DNA of 64,000 bases from Crocinitomicaceae bacterium (GTDB taxonomy: Bacteria; Bacteroidota; Bacteroidia; Flavobacteriales_D; Crocinitomicaceae), in the NCBI GenBank assembly GCA_016709005.1, contig JADJEU010000002.1:62001-126000 (forward strand). Direction: 5' to 3'. Both the position numbers and the translations under genes were made by a program. The first letter of the stretch is position 1; each line of letters begins with the position of its first letter. The notes beneath the pieces were generated by a model that was not told the DNA's origin, made no database searches, and was given only the letters and a program-made list of their open reading frames with translations. This document shows positions 27,054 through 36,149 of this stretch, in pieces.

Positions 27054-28277
27054 AATCATCCTTCTTCATAGCTAAAAGGTACCTTTTCTCTAAGAAGACT
27101 CACAACGCCATTAATATAATCTCCGGCATTTCAGTTTTTGGAATTGCCATTTCAAGCGCAGCCCTTGTTATTGTGCTATCAGCTTTTAATGGCATTGAAC
27201 AAATCGTCATTGAAATCAACAGCGCCTTTGAGCAAGATATTCGTATTGAATCCAATCAAACCAAAACCTTCAACCGTGATTTTATGCCAGAGTCTATTTA
27301 TAAAGTTGATGGCCTGATAAATGCAACAGAAGTAATTGAAGAAATTATTATTCTAAAAAATGATGATCGTTTTATAATCGGCCAAATCAAAGGCGTCGAA
27401 CCACAATTCCTGGAGATGAGCGAAATGGAAGCTCATTTGGAAGATGGCTATCCGATTATTGAAGATGAATTTGGACCATTAGGATTAATTGGCGTTGAAG
27501 CACTTATGAATTTAGGTGGCTATGCAGACCCAACATTTGGTGAATATGATGAATTCACCGTCTACAGTTCCAAATAAAAATGTAAAATTAAAAAGCGGTA
27601 GCTACACCAGCTACATAGAGGGATTTACAACTTCAAAAATTTCCATCTGCGGAACTTTTGCTTTCAATAAACGAATCGATGAACGTGTTTTAGTAGTACC
27701 CATTTCATATGCAGAAGAAGTGCTGAATTATGAAAACGAAATTTCTGCTATTGAGATGTCATTTGATGCTGGTGTTGATCTGGAGTCAAAAAAACAAGAG
27801 ATTTCTGAAATACTTGGAAAAGGATTTAAGGTCAAAACACATTTTGAACAGAATCAATTAATCTATCAAACCAGTCAACTTGAAAAATGGTTGATCATTT
27901 TGTTTTTAGGTTTTGTATTCTTCATGGTATCCTTCACACTAGTATCTTCCATTACTATGTTGGTGCTTGAAAAGAAAGATAATTTATTGACGGTGCGTGC
28001 GCTTGGAGCAAGTAAGAAACAAATTGCAAACATCTTTTTTTACGAAGGATTACTCATTAATTTTTCAGGACTCATTTTAGGTCTGGGACTTGGATACGGA
28101 ATCTGCTTTCTACAACAGCAGTTCGGATTCATTATGCTGGATGAAGAACTAGGAGAGCAATTTCCAGTCTTTTTTAAACTCAACGATTTACTTCTCATAT
28201 TGTCGATAACTGTGGTTCTTGGTACCTTAGTTGCCTATTTGCCAAGCAGGTTTTTAATTAAACGTCTGATTAAATAA
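27050..28277 (+). pseudogene. FtsX/LolC-like ABC permease with a +1 frameshift
   Basis: Frame 27050-27577 gives the N-terminal helix and MacB-PCD-like periplasmic part (MKSSFFIAKRYLFSKKTHNAIN..., ending FTVYSSK then stop). The frame from about 27560 to 28277 continues NKNVKLKSGSY and contains the FtsX domain with three further helices (WLIILFLGFVFFMVSFTLVSS, GLILGLGLGYGI, LLLILSITVVLGTLVAYLPS). Removing one base near 27560-27574 restores about 408 residues, normal for LolC/LolE-like permeases. The family moves lipoproteins or similar substrates with an ATPase that is not in this window. Probably a sequence error or recent mutation. Confidence 0.78.
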
Positions 28278-28281
28278 TCTT

Positions 28282-30075
28282 ATGAAAAAACTATTTTTCC
28301 TTTTTTTAAGCGGCCTTGTTCTGAACCTTTCAGCACAAGATGTTATGACACCTGAATTACTTTGGAAATTAAAACGTATTGGTGAAATTGCCGTGTCACC
28401 AGATTATACAACAATTGCTTTTACACAACGTGAATATGATGTTGCCTCAAGCAGTTCAGAAAGTAATATTTACTTGGTTGGGTTACAAGGCGAATCTGTA
28501 AGACAAATCTCCACAACCAAAGGATCAGAATACAATTTAACCTGGTCAGCAGACAGTAAAAGCCTGATGTATCTTGCAAACAGTGCACAAGGTCCAAACA
28601 TCTTTTCAATGCTTGTTGCTACTGGTGAAACAAAACAAATTTCATTTATTGAAGGTGGTTTGGGAGGTTTCAAAATATCTGCAGATGGAAAACTTTTGGT
28701 TTACAATCAGGAAATAAAACTTGAAAAATTTACCGGTAAAGAATTTCATTCTGATATGCCAGACGCAAATGTGCGCATCATTGAGGATCTGATGTACAGA
28801 CATTGGAGTGACTGGGAAGATGGTATGCGCTCACATGTGTTTTACGCAACTTCGACTGACGGTGCGTTTAAATCAAGTGGAACGGATATTATGGCTGGTG
28901 AATTATTTGAATCACCGATGAAACCATTTGGCGGAATTGAACATTTTACAATCGCTCCAGATAACAAGACAATTCTTTATGTCTGCAAAAAATTAAGCGG
29001 AACCGAATCTGCTGTCAGCACTAATTCAGATATCTATGCCTATAACATTGAAACAAAAACGACAAGCAATCTTTCCGCAGGTATGATGGGTTATGACGTT
29101 GATCCAGCTTATTCAGCAGATGGGAAACAATTAGCCTGGTTAAGCATGAAGACCAATGGATACGAAGCAGATAAAAATGATATCGTAGTTCGCGATTTGA
29201 CAACAAATCAAATTACTAATCTGACAGCTCCTTTTGATTTAACCGTTACCGCATTTACGTGGAGTCCAAAAGGAGACAAAATCTACTTCAAGTCAGTTAA
29301 AGAAGCAACCTATCAATTCTTTGAGTACGATTTTAAAAAGAAAGAAATTCGTCAAATCACAACAGGAGACAACGACTATACTTCAATTTCGTTTGCAGGA
29401 GATTATTTGATTGGTGGTCGTCAAAACATGAATCACCCAACCGATATTTTTTCAGTTGAGATTAAATCAGGAACTCAAAAACAGCTGACCGATGTCAAAA
29501 ACCGCAGAGGTCTTCCAGGATTTGGACAAGAGTGGAATGATGCCATTCGTGAAGACTGGGGAGGCCAACCAATTAACGATTACCTTTCTGCAGTTGATGA
29601 GATGAGCAAAGAGCCTTATGTGGACGCAGATCGCTTGGGAGCAGTTGGAGCAAGTTATGGAGGTTACTCCGTCTATTATCTCGCAGGCGTGCATGAAAAC
29701 CGCTTTAAATGTTTTATCTCTCATTGCGGCTTGTTCAATCTAGAAAGCTGGTATGGAACAACAGAAGAAATTTTCTTTGCAAACAGTGACATTGGAGGGC
29801 CGTACTTCGGTGCTCAGTCGCCGGCATCCTATTTAGAAGACTCTCCTCATAAAAAAGTGAACCAATGGAACACACCTATGCTGGTTTTTCACGGTGAGCA
29901 AGATTTCAGAGTTCCGTTGAATCAAGGTTTGGAAGCTTTTCAAGCTTTACAATTGAAAGGCATTGACAGCAAACTGGTGTTGTTTCCAGATGAAAATCAC
30001 TTTGTTCTGCAACCGCAAAATGCAATTATCTGGCACCGCGAATTCTATGCGTGGTTAGATAAGCACTTGAAATAG
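28282..30075 (+). CDS. S9 family prolyl oligopeptidase-like peptidase with internal deletion
   Basis: 597 residues with a signal peptide (ending LSAQ). A beta-propeller of about 380 residues with WD40-like/TolB blades (SWSADSKSL-type) precedes the alpha/beta hydrolase domain. Catalytic residues are visible: Ser in GASYGGY (about 455), Asp in GEQDFRVP, His in DENHFVLQP. Relatives I know are about 670-690 residues. Here QLTDV (about 404) is followed at once by KNRRGLPGFGQEW, so roughly 70-80 residues that open the hydrolase domain (the HGGP oxyanion segment) are absent, in frame. The enzyme may be inactive, or the deletion may be an assembly artefact. Confidence 0.82.
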   Translation: MKKLFFLFLSGLVLNLSAQDVMTPELLWKLKRIGEIAVSPDYTTIAFTQREYDVASSSSESNIYLVGLQGESVRQISTTKGSEYNLTWSADSKSLMYLANSAQGPNIFSMLVATGETKQISFIEGGLGGFKISADGKLLVYNQEIKLEKFTGKEFHSDMPDANVRIIEDLMYRHWSDWEDGMRSHVFYATSTDGAFKSSGTDIMAGELFESPMKPFGGIEHFTIAPDNKTILYVCKKLSGTESAVSTNSDIYAYNIETKTTSNLSAGMMGYDVDPAYSADGKQLAWLSMKTNGYEADKNDIVVRDLTTNQITNLTAPFDLTVTAFTWSPKGDKIYFKSVKEATYQFFEYDFKKKEIRQITTGDNDYTSISFAGDYLIGGRQNMNHPTDIFSVEIKSGTQKQLTDVKNRRGLPGFGQEWNDAIREDWGGQPINDYLSAVDEMSKEPYVDADRLGAVGASYGGYSVYYLAGVHENRFKCFISHCGLFNLESWYGTTEEIFFANSDIGGPYFGAQSPASYLEDSPHKKVNQWNTPMLVFHGEQDFRVPLNQGLEAFQALQLKGIDSKLVLFPDENHFVLQPQNAIIWHREFYAWLDKHLK

Positions 30076-30085
30076 AAGGTTCCTT

Positions 30086-30541
30086 TTATGTCAGATTGAT
30101 GCGCGTGCTGTGTTTGATCTCTTCAAGCACAATATGACTTTCAATATCCGCGATGTTTTCAATGGAAGCAACCTTGTTGACCAAAAAATCTTTGTATTCT
30201 TTGATCGATGAAAATCTAACCTTGGCAACAAAGTCGTAGGTACCTGAAGTATGATAGAGTTCTGAAATTTCATCAAGTGAAGTTAAGCTTCTCAAAAGAT
30301 TGCTTCGCGCCTCCATATTATGTTCCTTAATTGTCAGGTTTAAGAAGACCACCAGACTTTTATTGACCATTTCAGGATCAATTATCGCCACATAGTTTTT
30401 AATAATTCCTTGTTTCTCCAGCTTTCGGATACGCTCATAGATGGGCGTAACAGACAGTGAAAGCCTGTTAGAAAGGTCTTTAGCAGTGATTTTTGCATCG
30501 CCTTGAAGCAAGTCAAGTATCTTCAAATCGATCTGATCCAT
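30086..30541 (-). CDS. Lrp/AsnC family transcriptional regulator
   Basis: 151 residues. The N-terminal winged-helix AsnC HTH (DLKILDLLQGDAKITAKDLSNRLSLSVTPIYERIRKLEKQGIIKNY) is followed by a RAM/ligand-binding domain (about 65-145). Such regulators respond to amino acids and form octamers. It is convergent with the S9 gene and divergent from the lysine-rich protein gene, sharing a 133-bp intergenic region with it, so regulation of that gene is possible but unproven. Confidence 0.92.
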   Translation of the reverse strand: MDQIDLKILDLLQGDAKITAKDLSNRLSLSVTPIYERIRKLEKQGIIKNYVAIIDPEMVNKSLVVFLNLTIKEHNMEARSNLLRSLTSLDEISELYHTSGTYDFVAKVRFSSIKEYKDFLVNKVASIENIADIESHIVLEEIKHSTRINLT

Positions 30542-30674
30542 TTTCAGTGTTTTTTTCTACTAATATAGAATTTCATATAATTTTTTACTTATTTTGCGAC
30601 CATATAAATTATGAAGGGGATTGTTACCCTTGAAATAATTTACTTTGACGAGATTAATTTAAAACAATCGCGAA

Positions 30675-31757
30675 ATGGCAAAAGCTAAGAAAGCACCAGC
30701 GAAAGCGGTAAAAAAAGTTGCAAAAAAACCGGTAAAAAAAGCTCCGGCTAAACCGGCTAAAAAAACAGCCGCTAAAAAACCTGTGAAGCCAGTTAAAAAG
30801 GCTCCGGCTAAACCGGTGAAAAAAATTGTAGCAAAGGCTAAGCCTGCTAAAAAAGCAGTTGCCAAAGCAAAACCAGTAAAAAAAGTTGCTGCGAAACCAG
30901 CTAAGAAAGTGGTTGCGAAAAAAGTGCAGCCAGCCAAAAAGGCTGTCGCAAAAAAGGTATCCAAACCAGTAAAAAAAGTCAGCAAGCCAGCAAAGAAGGT
31001 GAGCAAACCAGTTAAAAAAGTTGCAAAGCCCGTTAAGCAAGTTGCTAAAGTTGTAAAAAAAGCAGCCAAGCCAGCTAAAGTTTCTAAACCAGTAAAGAAA
31101 GTTGCTCCTGCAAAAAAACTAGTGGCAAAACCAACCAAACAAGTTACCAAGGCAGCTCCAAAAGCTGCTGCAAAACCTACCCAACCAACAGCTGTTAAAA
31201 CCAAACTTACTTCTGCCAAACAAAGTGCAGAAAAAACAAACACAAAGCCAACAACAAACGTGAAAACAGAAAAGAAAACGATCGAAAAACCAGCTCCGGT
31301 CGAAACAACAAAACTTGCGAAGCCTGAGAAAAAACCAAGCAGCAAGACAACGGCAGCAGAAAGAAAAGAAGCGCTTAAACCAAGATACGTTACGCTGACT
31401 GCAGGAAAACCTAATTTGAAAAAAGTAGTGAGCAATGTCTCAAAACTTGATCCTGAAGTTAGAATAGCGCTTAAAGAATTTAACGAATCAAATGATCCGG
31501 TATACATCAGTTTCCCTTACCAAGGAAAAGAAATGAAAGGGTACATTTTCACATATGGTGGATTTGATCACCTGATCATTGCAGGTATTGCAGGCGCAGC
31601 AGCTATCAGCGACGATGATGATGATATGGATGCAATGGATATCGGCGACGAAACACCAGATGTTGGAGATGATGATTTAGGCGGCGACGAAGAAGAGGAA
31701 GAGGATGTAGCAGACGAACCGTATGAAGAAGAAGGCGAAGACGACGGTGAAGACTAG
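30675..31757 (+). CDS. Lysine/alanine/proline-rich histone H1-like protein with acidic tail
   Basis: 360 residues in three parts. Residues 1-240 are low-complexity KPAKK/KPVKK/AKK repeats like histone H1 tails and bacterial Hc1-like proteins. Residues about 240-310 form a compact segment (KPRYVTLTAGKPNLKKVVSNVS, then YQGKEMKGYIFTYGGFDHLIIAG). The last 45 residues are almost all Asp/Glu. The basic part should bind DNA or RNA. The acidic tail could regulate it in cis. The reading frame is supported by the ATG with clear upstream AT-rich sequence and by a strong terminator at 31784-31810. The long minus-strand frame here is a mirror of the repeats, not a gene. Confidence 0.82.
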   Translation: MAKAKKAPAKAVKKVAKKPVKKAPAKPAKKTAAKKPVKPVKKAPAKPVKKIVAKAKPAKKAVAKAKPVKKVAAKPAKKVVAKKVQPAKKAVAKKVSKPVKKVSKPAKKVSKPVKKVAKPVKQVAKVVKKAAKPAKVSKPVKKVAPAKKLVAKPTKQVTKAAPKAAAKPTQPTAVKTKLTSAKQSAEKTNTKPTTNVKTEKKTIEKPAPVETTKLAKPEKKPSSKTTAAERKEALKPRYVTLTAGKPNLKKVVSNVSKLDPEVRIALKEFNESNDPVYISFPYQGKEMKGYIFTYGGFDHLIIAGIAGAAAISDDDDDMDAMDIGDETPDVGDDDLGGDEEEEEDVADEPYEEEGEDDGED

Positions 31758-31783
31758 TCAATTCCAATAAATTTTTACAAAAA

Positions 31784-31810
31784 GCCTGAAAGAGATTTCG
31801 GGCTTTTTTT
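31784..31810 (+). terminator. Terminator of the histone-like gene
   Basis: GCCTGAAA (31784-31791) pairs with TTTCGGGC (31796-31803), followed by seven Ts. Confidence 0.88.
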
Positions 31811-31873
31811 GTACCCAGAAAAAATCAAACGTAACTTTTCCAGACCTCTTTCATTATCCTGCAAAAGAGGTCT

Positions 31874-32761
31874 ATGAAAAAGTATTATTCAATTCTGCTC
31901 TTCACTTCTCTCCATTCATTCTTACAAATTACATACGCCGCAATTCATCCCAACAGCCTTGAAGCGCTTTTTGTTAGTGGCAAAATTTCAGTAAATTTTA
32001 TTGGAAAAGGCGGGCATCAAAATAATTGTGTCCAACTCGTAGTTAAAAATAATGCTGCAGATTCGGTCAGCGGTTTTGTCGAAGCTGGACGACGGATAAA
32101 TTCTGTTGATGATTCTGAACAAGACATTTTACTTGTCAAATCAGCCAATTTCAGATTAGGAGCAAGACAAACAGACACGCTGGACTTAATTGGTTTTTGC
32201 TGTCAGAGTCACAAAGCATCTCCGGTTAAAGGATCTCTATTTACTATTGGCGCAATGGCTCCGGCAATCTGGTTATTGATTACCAATTTAATTGATCGTG
32301 AAAATTTTCCGGCAGATGCTATTCAAAATGCAATTTGGGTTCTGTCAGACAATCACGACATACGGTCGATTCCAGCTTATCGTGCACCGGCCGTGGATCG
32401 ACTGAGACACACTGTTGCAGATATTTTAGACATTGAACTTCCCTGGTATTCTTTCCGCTATGAAGGCGATAGTGCTCACTTATTTACTGGAACCAAAACG
32501 CACTTTTTTGCACAGGTTGCCTTTGACATTCCGCAACGTGCTATCATCACACCGCAGGTTGCCCTTCCAAACGGAGAAATAATCTATACGGGTGATTCAG
32601 AACATTTCAAAGCCGGAGAAAATGTAATTGCGGTTGAATTTCCAATTCAAAACTGGACTGAGACCGAATATGATCTTTTCTTGACGGAAGATTTTCATAC
32701 AACAAACAAAAAATTACGCTTTACGCTTAAAGATAACCAACAGCCAATGAGTGATCACTGA
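31874..32761 (+). CDS. Hypothetical exported protein
   Basis: 295 residues starting MKKYYSILLFTSLHSFLQITYA, a signal peptide. The mature protein has Ig-like beta strands, a CCQSHKASP cysteine pair near residue 113, and a second beta domain near the C-terminus (ALPNGEIIYTGDSEHFKAGENVIAVEF). No type IX tail or lipobox. I do not recognise the family. It is flanked by terminators on both sides, so it is a single-gene unit. Confidence 0.65.
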   Translation: MKKYYSILLFTSLHSFLQITYAAIHPNSLEALFVSGKISVNFIGKGGHQNNCVQLVVKNNAADSVSGFVEAGRRINSVDDSEQDILLVKSANFRLGARQTDTLDLIGFCCQSHKASPVKGSLFTIGAMAPAIWLLITNLIDRENFPADAIQNAIWVLSDNHDIRSIPAYRAPAVDRLRHTVADILDIELPWYSFRYEGDSAHLFTGTKTHFFAQVAFDIPQRAIITPQVALPNGEIIYTGDSEHFKAGENVIAVEFPIQNWTETEYDLFLTEDFHTTNKKLRFTLKDNQQPMSDH

Positions 32762-32792
32762 ACTGAAAGCAAGAAATTACTAAAAATTTCCG

Positions 32793-32826
32793 CAAAAAAA
32801 AACGTCCCGGCTAAGCCGAGACGTTT
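32793..32826 (-). terminator. Terminator of the TPR/OmpA-like lipoprotein gene
   Basis: ACGTC (32802-32806) with GACGT (32820-32824) and inner CGGCT/AGCCG. The forward A-run 32793-32802 is the T-run on the minus strand. Confidence 0.85.
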
Positions 32827-32849
32827 CTTAAATAGAAAATCAGTTCTGG

Positions 32850-34538
32850 TTATCCAACAATTGCTTTGAAGGAAGCGTTTTCGAAGAATTTAATAAATTC
32901 TCTGTCTTTCGCTGCTTTAGCTTTTAAGCTTGAATCTTTAGCAACTGCTTGAGTTAAGTTTTCAGTCAACATCGTCAAGTCGTTTTTACGAGCTCCGATA
33001 ATTGCTTTCAAGTAATAACCCATTGCAGAATCTTTATCCGGTGAAGCATCGATAGTAGTCTTAGCTGCATCGTAATCTCCGTTCAACAATTGAGCAAGAG
33101 CTTTGTTGAATGTGTTATTGCTACCAAAGTTTCCGATTGCCTGAGCATAGTTTCCATTTTGAATATCGATGATACCCAAGTTGTATTTTACTTCAGAACC
33201 AGCAGAAACAGCAGATGTATACAATTTAGTTGCTTTAGCGCGATCTTTCTCTTGAACACGAGCGATAATTCCTAAGTTGTTTAATGTAACCGGGTTTTCT
33301 TTAATGCTATTTGCTTTTTCCCAGTTTGTTTTTGCGTTAGCAAGATCGTTTTGCATATAGTAAACATATCCTACGTTGTTCCAGCCTCTCCAATCTTCAG
33401 GGAATCTTGTAGTAGCTAGTTTGTAAAGACGCATTTTTTCGTTAAGATCTGTGTAAAGCGTAGCAGTAAACAAAATCTCTTCGATCGTTAATGTATCAGG
33501 TTTAGAAGTTGAAAGTGATTTCAATTCATCATCTGACCAACCAATTTTGTCATAAACAACATTGATTTGAGTTCTTCTAAGTGAAGGAAGAATTTCTTTT
33601 TCAAGATCAGTATAGGTTTTACCCATGTTTTTGATCTCTTCTTCACGTTTAACCGGATCAGGATACATTTGAAGAACGCGGATGATCAATTCTTTATCTT
33701 TCAAAGCAGAAGCATTTACAGCACTTTTAAAACCATCCCAGTCTTCACCTTTTGGTTGTTCATTGTGTGTAATAACTTGTGTAAATTTAGCTTGAGTTAA
33801 GATTTTTTCAACTGCAGCTTTACCAGATTTAGCACGATCATTAGCCAATTCGCCGTTTTTAGCAACTTCACCTTCTGGTGATGCATACGCTACGTAATTG
33901 ATTGATTTTACTTTTTTCTTAGGGTTCACCTGAGCATCAGCCATCCAAGCTTGGAAAGCAGGAATGTCCTTATCTTTCAATTCTGTTGAACGAACATCTG
34001 ATTTTCCTTTTAGGTAGTTCAATTGTGTACCTGAATAAGTCTCTTCAGTTGTTCTTACAAAGTTGTCTTTTCCGATAAGAGCTTTATCATCATTCATAAC
34101 CAAGTATGGAGTGATGATTGTTCCGTCAGCGATTTTTTCAGGATCTAGTGGAACTACTTTTTTACCTTTTTTAACTTCACCTGTAACCATCAAATCAGCG
34201 TTTTCCATAGAAGAATTGTATGGTAACACATCAGTATAGTTTACTGTTCCGCCTGGTTTGTAAGCAATTGTTTGTCCGTTTCCGGTTGCTTTTTCACCTT
34301 GTACTGTAATAGTTTTGAAAGAAGCATCACCCAATTTTGGAGTGATTTCAGCCGAAGCTTTTTTCTTCAACCCTTTCTCAGGGAATTTTACGGTAACGCT
34401 TACTTTAACGCTATCACCGTGCATTTGAACCGGATCTTGTTGTACGGTGTACTCTACGTCACCAATCAACGTACATCCGGTTAGCATTGCACCTACTACT
34501 GCAATGGCTGCTAAACCTCTATAACTTTGCTTTTTCAT
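32850..34538 (-). CDS. Lipoprotein with OmpA-like and TPR domains
   Basis: 562 residues from the ATG at 34538; starting there gives MKKQSYRGLAAIAVVGAMLTGC with a lipobox, while the 21-codon upstream extension is not signal-like. The middle (about 200-275) resembles an OmpA C-terminal-type domain (INYVAYASPEGEVAKNGELANDRAKSGKAAVEKIL). The C-terminal 200 residues are TPR-like (WRGWNNVGYVYYMQNDLANAKTNWEKANSI). Such combinations occur in Bacteroidota envelope and type IX-associated lipoproteins, but I cannot name a specific component. Likely bound to the outer membrane and peptidoglycan. Confidence 0.8.
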   Translation of the reverse strand: MKKQSYRGLAAIAVVGAMLTGCTLIGDVEYTVQQDPVQMHGDSVKVSVTVKFPEKGLKKKASAEITPKLGDASFKTITVQGEKATGNGQTIAYKPGGTVNYTDVLPYNSSMENADLMVTGEVKKGKKVVPLDPEKIADGTIITPYLVMNDDKALIGKDNFVRTTEETYSGTQLNYLKGKSDVRSTELKDKDIPAFQAWMADAQVNPKKKVKSINYVAYASPEGEVAKNGELANDRAKSGKAAVEKILTQAKFTQVITHNEQPKGEDWDGFKSAVNASALKDKELIIRVLQMYPDPVKREEEIKNMGKTYTDLEKEILPSLRRTQINVVYDKIGWSDDELKSLSTSKPDTLTIEEILFTATLYTDLNEKMRLYKLATTRFPEDWRGWNNVGYVYYMQNDLANAKTNWEKANSIKENPVTLNNLGIIARVQEKDRAKATKLYTSAVSAGSEVKYNLGIIDIQNGNYAQAIGNFGSNNTFNKALAQLLNGDYDAAKTTIDASPDKDSAMGYYLKAIIGARKNDLTMLTENLTQAVAKDSSLKAKAAKDREFIKFFENASFKAIVG

Positions 34539-34652
34539 TAGATCTGATTTTAAAATCCTATTGTTTATTAAATAACCTAAAAACTGTGCAATATTAACCA
34601 TTTTTTTTTACCTACACCAGACCTGTCACTATTTTCAGGTTTTTTGTCTGGG

Positions 34653-35162
34653 TCAATCGTTTGCAACGCCCATTTTTTCTGCGTTTTGGGAACTATCGAG
34701 TTGTTGAATCAATTGTGAAACGGATTGACCGGAAATCGGGTGAGTCCAGTGAGGTTCAATTTCTGATAAAGGCAGCAAAACAAAGTCGCGCAGGTGCATT
34801 TGTTCATGAGGAATAGCTAACTGATCAGAGCGATAAACCTGACCTTTGTAATCGATGATATCCAAATCGATAATTCTGGATTGATAGCCAGACGCTTTTG
34901 TTTTTATTCGACCGATTTGTGATTCAATAGATTTGATTTTAGCTAACAATTCCAATGGATCCAACTGTGATTCAAGAGAAATTACCTGATTAAAAAAATC
35001 AGTATCTGCCTTAAAGCCAAAAGGCGCAGAAACATAAACCGACGATTGAGCCAGGATTTTGCCAACTTGAGTCTCAATTTGCAAGATTGCATTTGCAAGA
35101 TTTTTTGAGCGATCACCCAAGTTTGTTCCCAGTCCAAGAAAAATGCGCTGATCTGATTTCAT
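34653..35162 (-). CDS. folK: 2-amino-4-hydroxy-6-hydroxymethyldihydropteridine pyrophosphokinase
   Basis: 169 residues with FolK hallmarks: FLGLGTNLGDR at the N-terminus, the substrate/ATP segment SSVYVSAPFGFKADTDFFNQVI, and RIIDLDIIDY with the metal-binding Asp-x-Asp, then IPHEQMHLRDFVLLPLSEI. It makes the pyrophosphorylated pterin precursor of folate in the cytoplasm. Divergent from the response regulator. Confidence 0.95.
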   Translation of the reverse strand: MKSDQRIFLGLGTNLGDRSKNLANAILQIETQVGKILAQSSVYVSAPFGFKADTDFFNQVISLESQLDPLELLAKIKSIESQIGRIKTKASGYQSRIIDLDIIDYKGQVYRSDQLAIPHEQMHLRDFVLLPLSEIEPHWTHPISGQSVSQLIQQLDSSQNAEKMGVAND

Positions 35163-35205
35163 GTCTCTAAATTAATTCGATTTTTTAGTGTACCGCTAAA
35201 ATTCC

Positions 35206-35213
35206 TAATTTTG
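35206..35213 (+). promoter_or_regulatory. Putative -7 box of the response regulator gene
   Basis: TAATTTTG fits TAnnTTTG and is followed by a 22-bp leader before the ATG at 35236. No -33 TTG at 19-21 bp. Confidence 0.45.
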
Positions 35214-35235
35214 CAAACACAAAGTATCCTATCGA

Positions 35236-35910
35236 ATGAAGAAAATTCTGTTGGTTGAAGATGAAGAAAGTTTGATAAATGTACTCACATTAAATCTTGA
35301 ACTTGAAAATTTTTCAGTGGATGTTGCCACAACCGGTACTCAAGCATTGTCAAAATTTAATGACGATTATTCACTCGTGATTTTGGATGTGATGCTGCCC
35401 GAGTTGAGTGGATTTGATGTGTGCAGAGAAATCAGAAAAACGAGTCAAACACCCATTCTTTTTATTTCTGCTAAAGGAACTTCAACCGATAGAATCACCG
35501 GATTAAAACTGGGTGCAGATGACTATTTAGTTAAGCCTTTCAATCTGGAAGAACTTCTGCTCCGTGTAAATATTCTGATCGATCGTCAAAAAGTTGACCT
35601 TGGACCAGACGTTTTCAAATTTGATGGTCACGAAATCAATTTCAAAACGTATCAGGCAAAAGCAAACGGTGAAAACATCAATCTCTCCAAAAGAGAAATG
35701 GAATTATTGAGATTATTAATTGCAAGAAAAGGTGAGGTAGTTTCAAGAGATTTAATTTTGGATACTATTTGGGGCAAAGATCAGTTTCCAACCAGCCGAA
35801 CCATCGATAATTATATCCTGAATCTAAGAAAATACTTCGAAAAAGACTCGCGCAACCCACAGTATTTCAAATCCTTAAGAGGAATCGGATATAAATTTGA
35901 AATTAATTAA
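35236..35910 (+). CDS. OmpR-family response regulator (orphan in this window)
   Basis: 224 residues. The receiver domain (about 1-118) has DE near residues 9-11, the phospho-acceptor Asp in LVILDVMLPELSG (about 51), and the Lys in YLVKPFN (about 101). A winged-helix Trans_reg_C domain (about 125-222) includes LSKREMELLRLLIARKGEVVSRDLILDTIWG and GIGYKFEIN. No histidine kinase lies next to it; folK is divergent upstream and a terminator follows directly. The partner kinase must be elsewhere. Confidence 0.93.
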   Translation: MKKILLVEDEESLINVLTLNLELENFSVDVATTGTQALSKFNDDYSLVILDVMLPELSGFDVCREIRKTSQTPILFISAKGTSTDRITGLKLGADDYLVKPFNLEELLLRVNILIDRQKVDLGPDVFKFDGHEINFKTYQAKANGENINLSKREMELLRLLIARKGEVVSRDLILDTIWGKDQFPTSRTIDNYILNLRKYFEKDSRNPQYFKSLRGIGYKFEIN

Positions 35911-36000
35911 TTGGAGTCAGCCAACCCTTTCAAAACGACTTGCGTCTTAAGTTATAGAAAGCAATTTATTTGCTTCTGGTTTTAATTTCCTTGCACGGTA

Positions 36001-36057
36001 ACCTGAAAAGAGCATGCTACTACCACGACTATCAGTAAACTCTTTTCAGGTTTTTTT
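36001..36057 (+). terminator. Terminator of the response regulator gene
   Basis: ACCTGAAAAGAG (36001-36012) pairs perfectly with CTCTTTTCAGGT (36040-36051), then a T-run to 36057. The 27-nt loop is long for a terminator. Confidence 0.75.
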
Positions 36058-36095
36058 ATTTCCCTAAACCAAGTTTTCATCTTCACATTTCTAAA

Positions 36096-36129
36096 CAAAA
36101 AAAACCGTTCTTCTTTCGAAAAACGGTTT
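36096..36129 (-). terminator. Terminator of the pyrH-frr unit
   Basis: AAACCGTT (36102-36109) pairs with AACGGTTT (36122-36129), and the forward A-run on the left gives the minus-strand T-run. Confidence 0.85.
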
Positions 36130-36149
36130 CAGTAAAATTTAATTTCTGA

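Noticed and set aside
24368..28277. Programmed frameshifting in the two ABC-type genes
   Set aside because: No slippery heptamer with a downstream structure is evident, and similar run-length shifts occur in unrelated genes, which points to sequence errors.
30659..31507. Long minus-strand reading frame (282 codons) opposite the lysine-rich gene
   Set aside because: It is the mirror of the KPAK repeats, giving low-complexity Phe/Leu/Ala strings; the plus strand has a proper start, domain structure and terminator.
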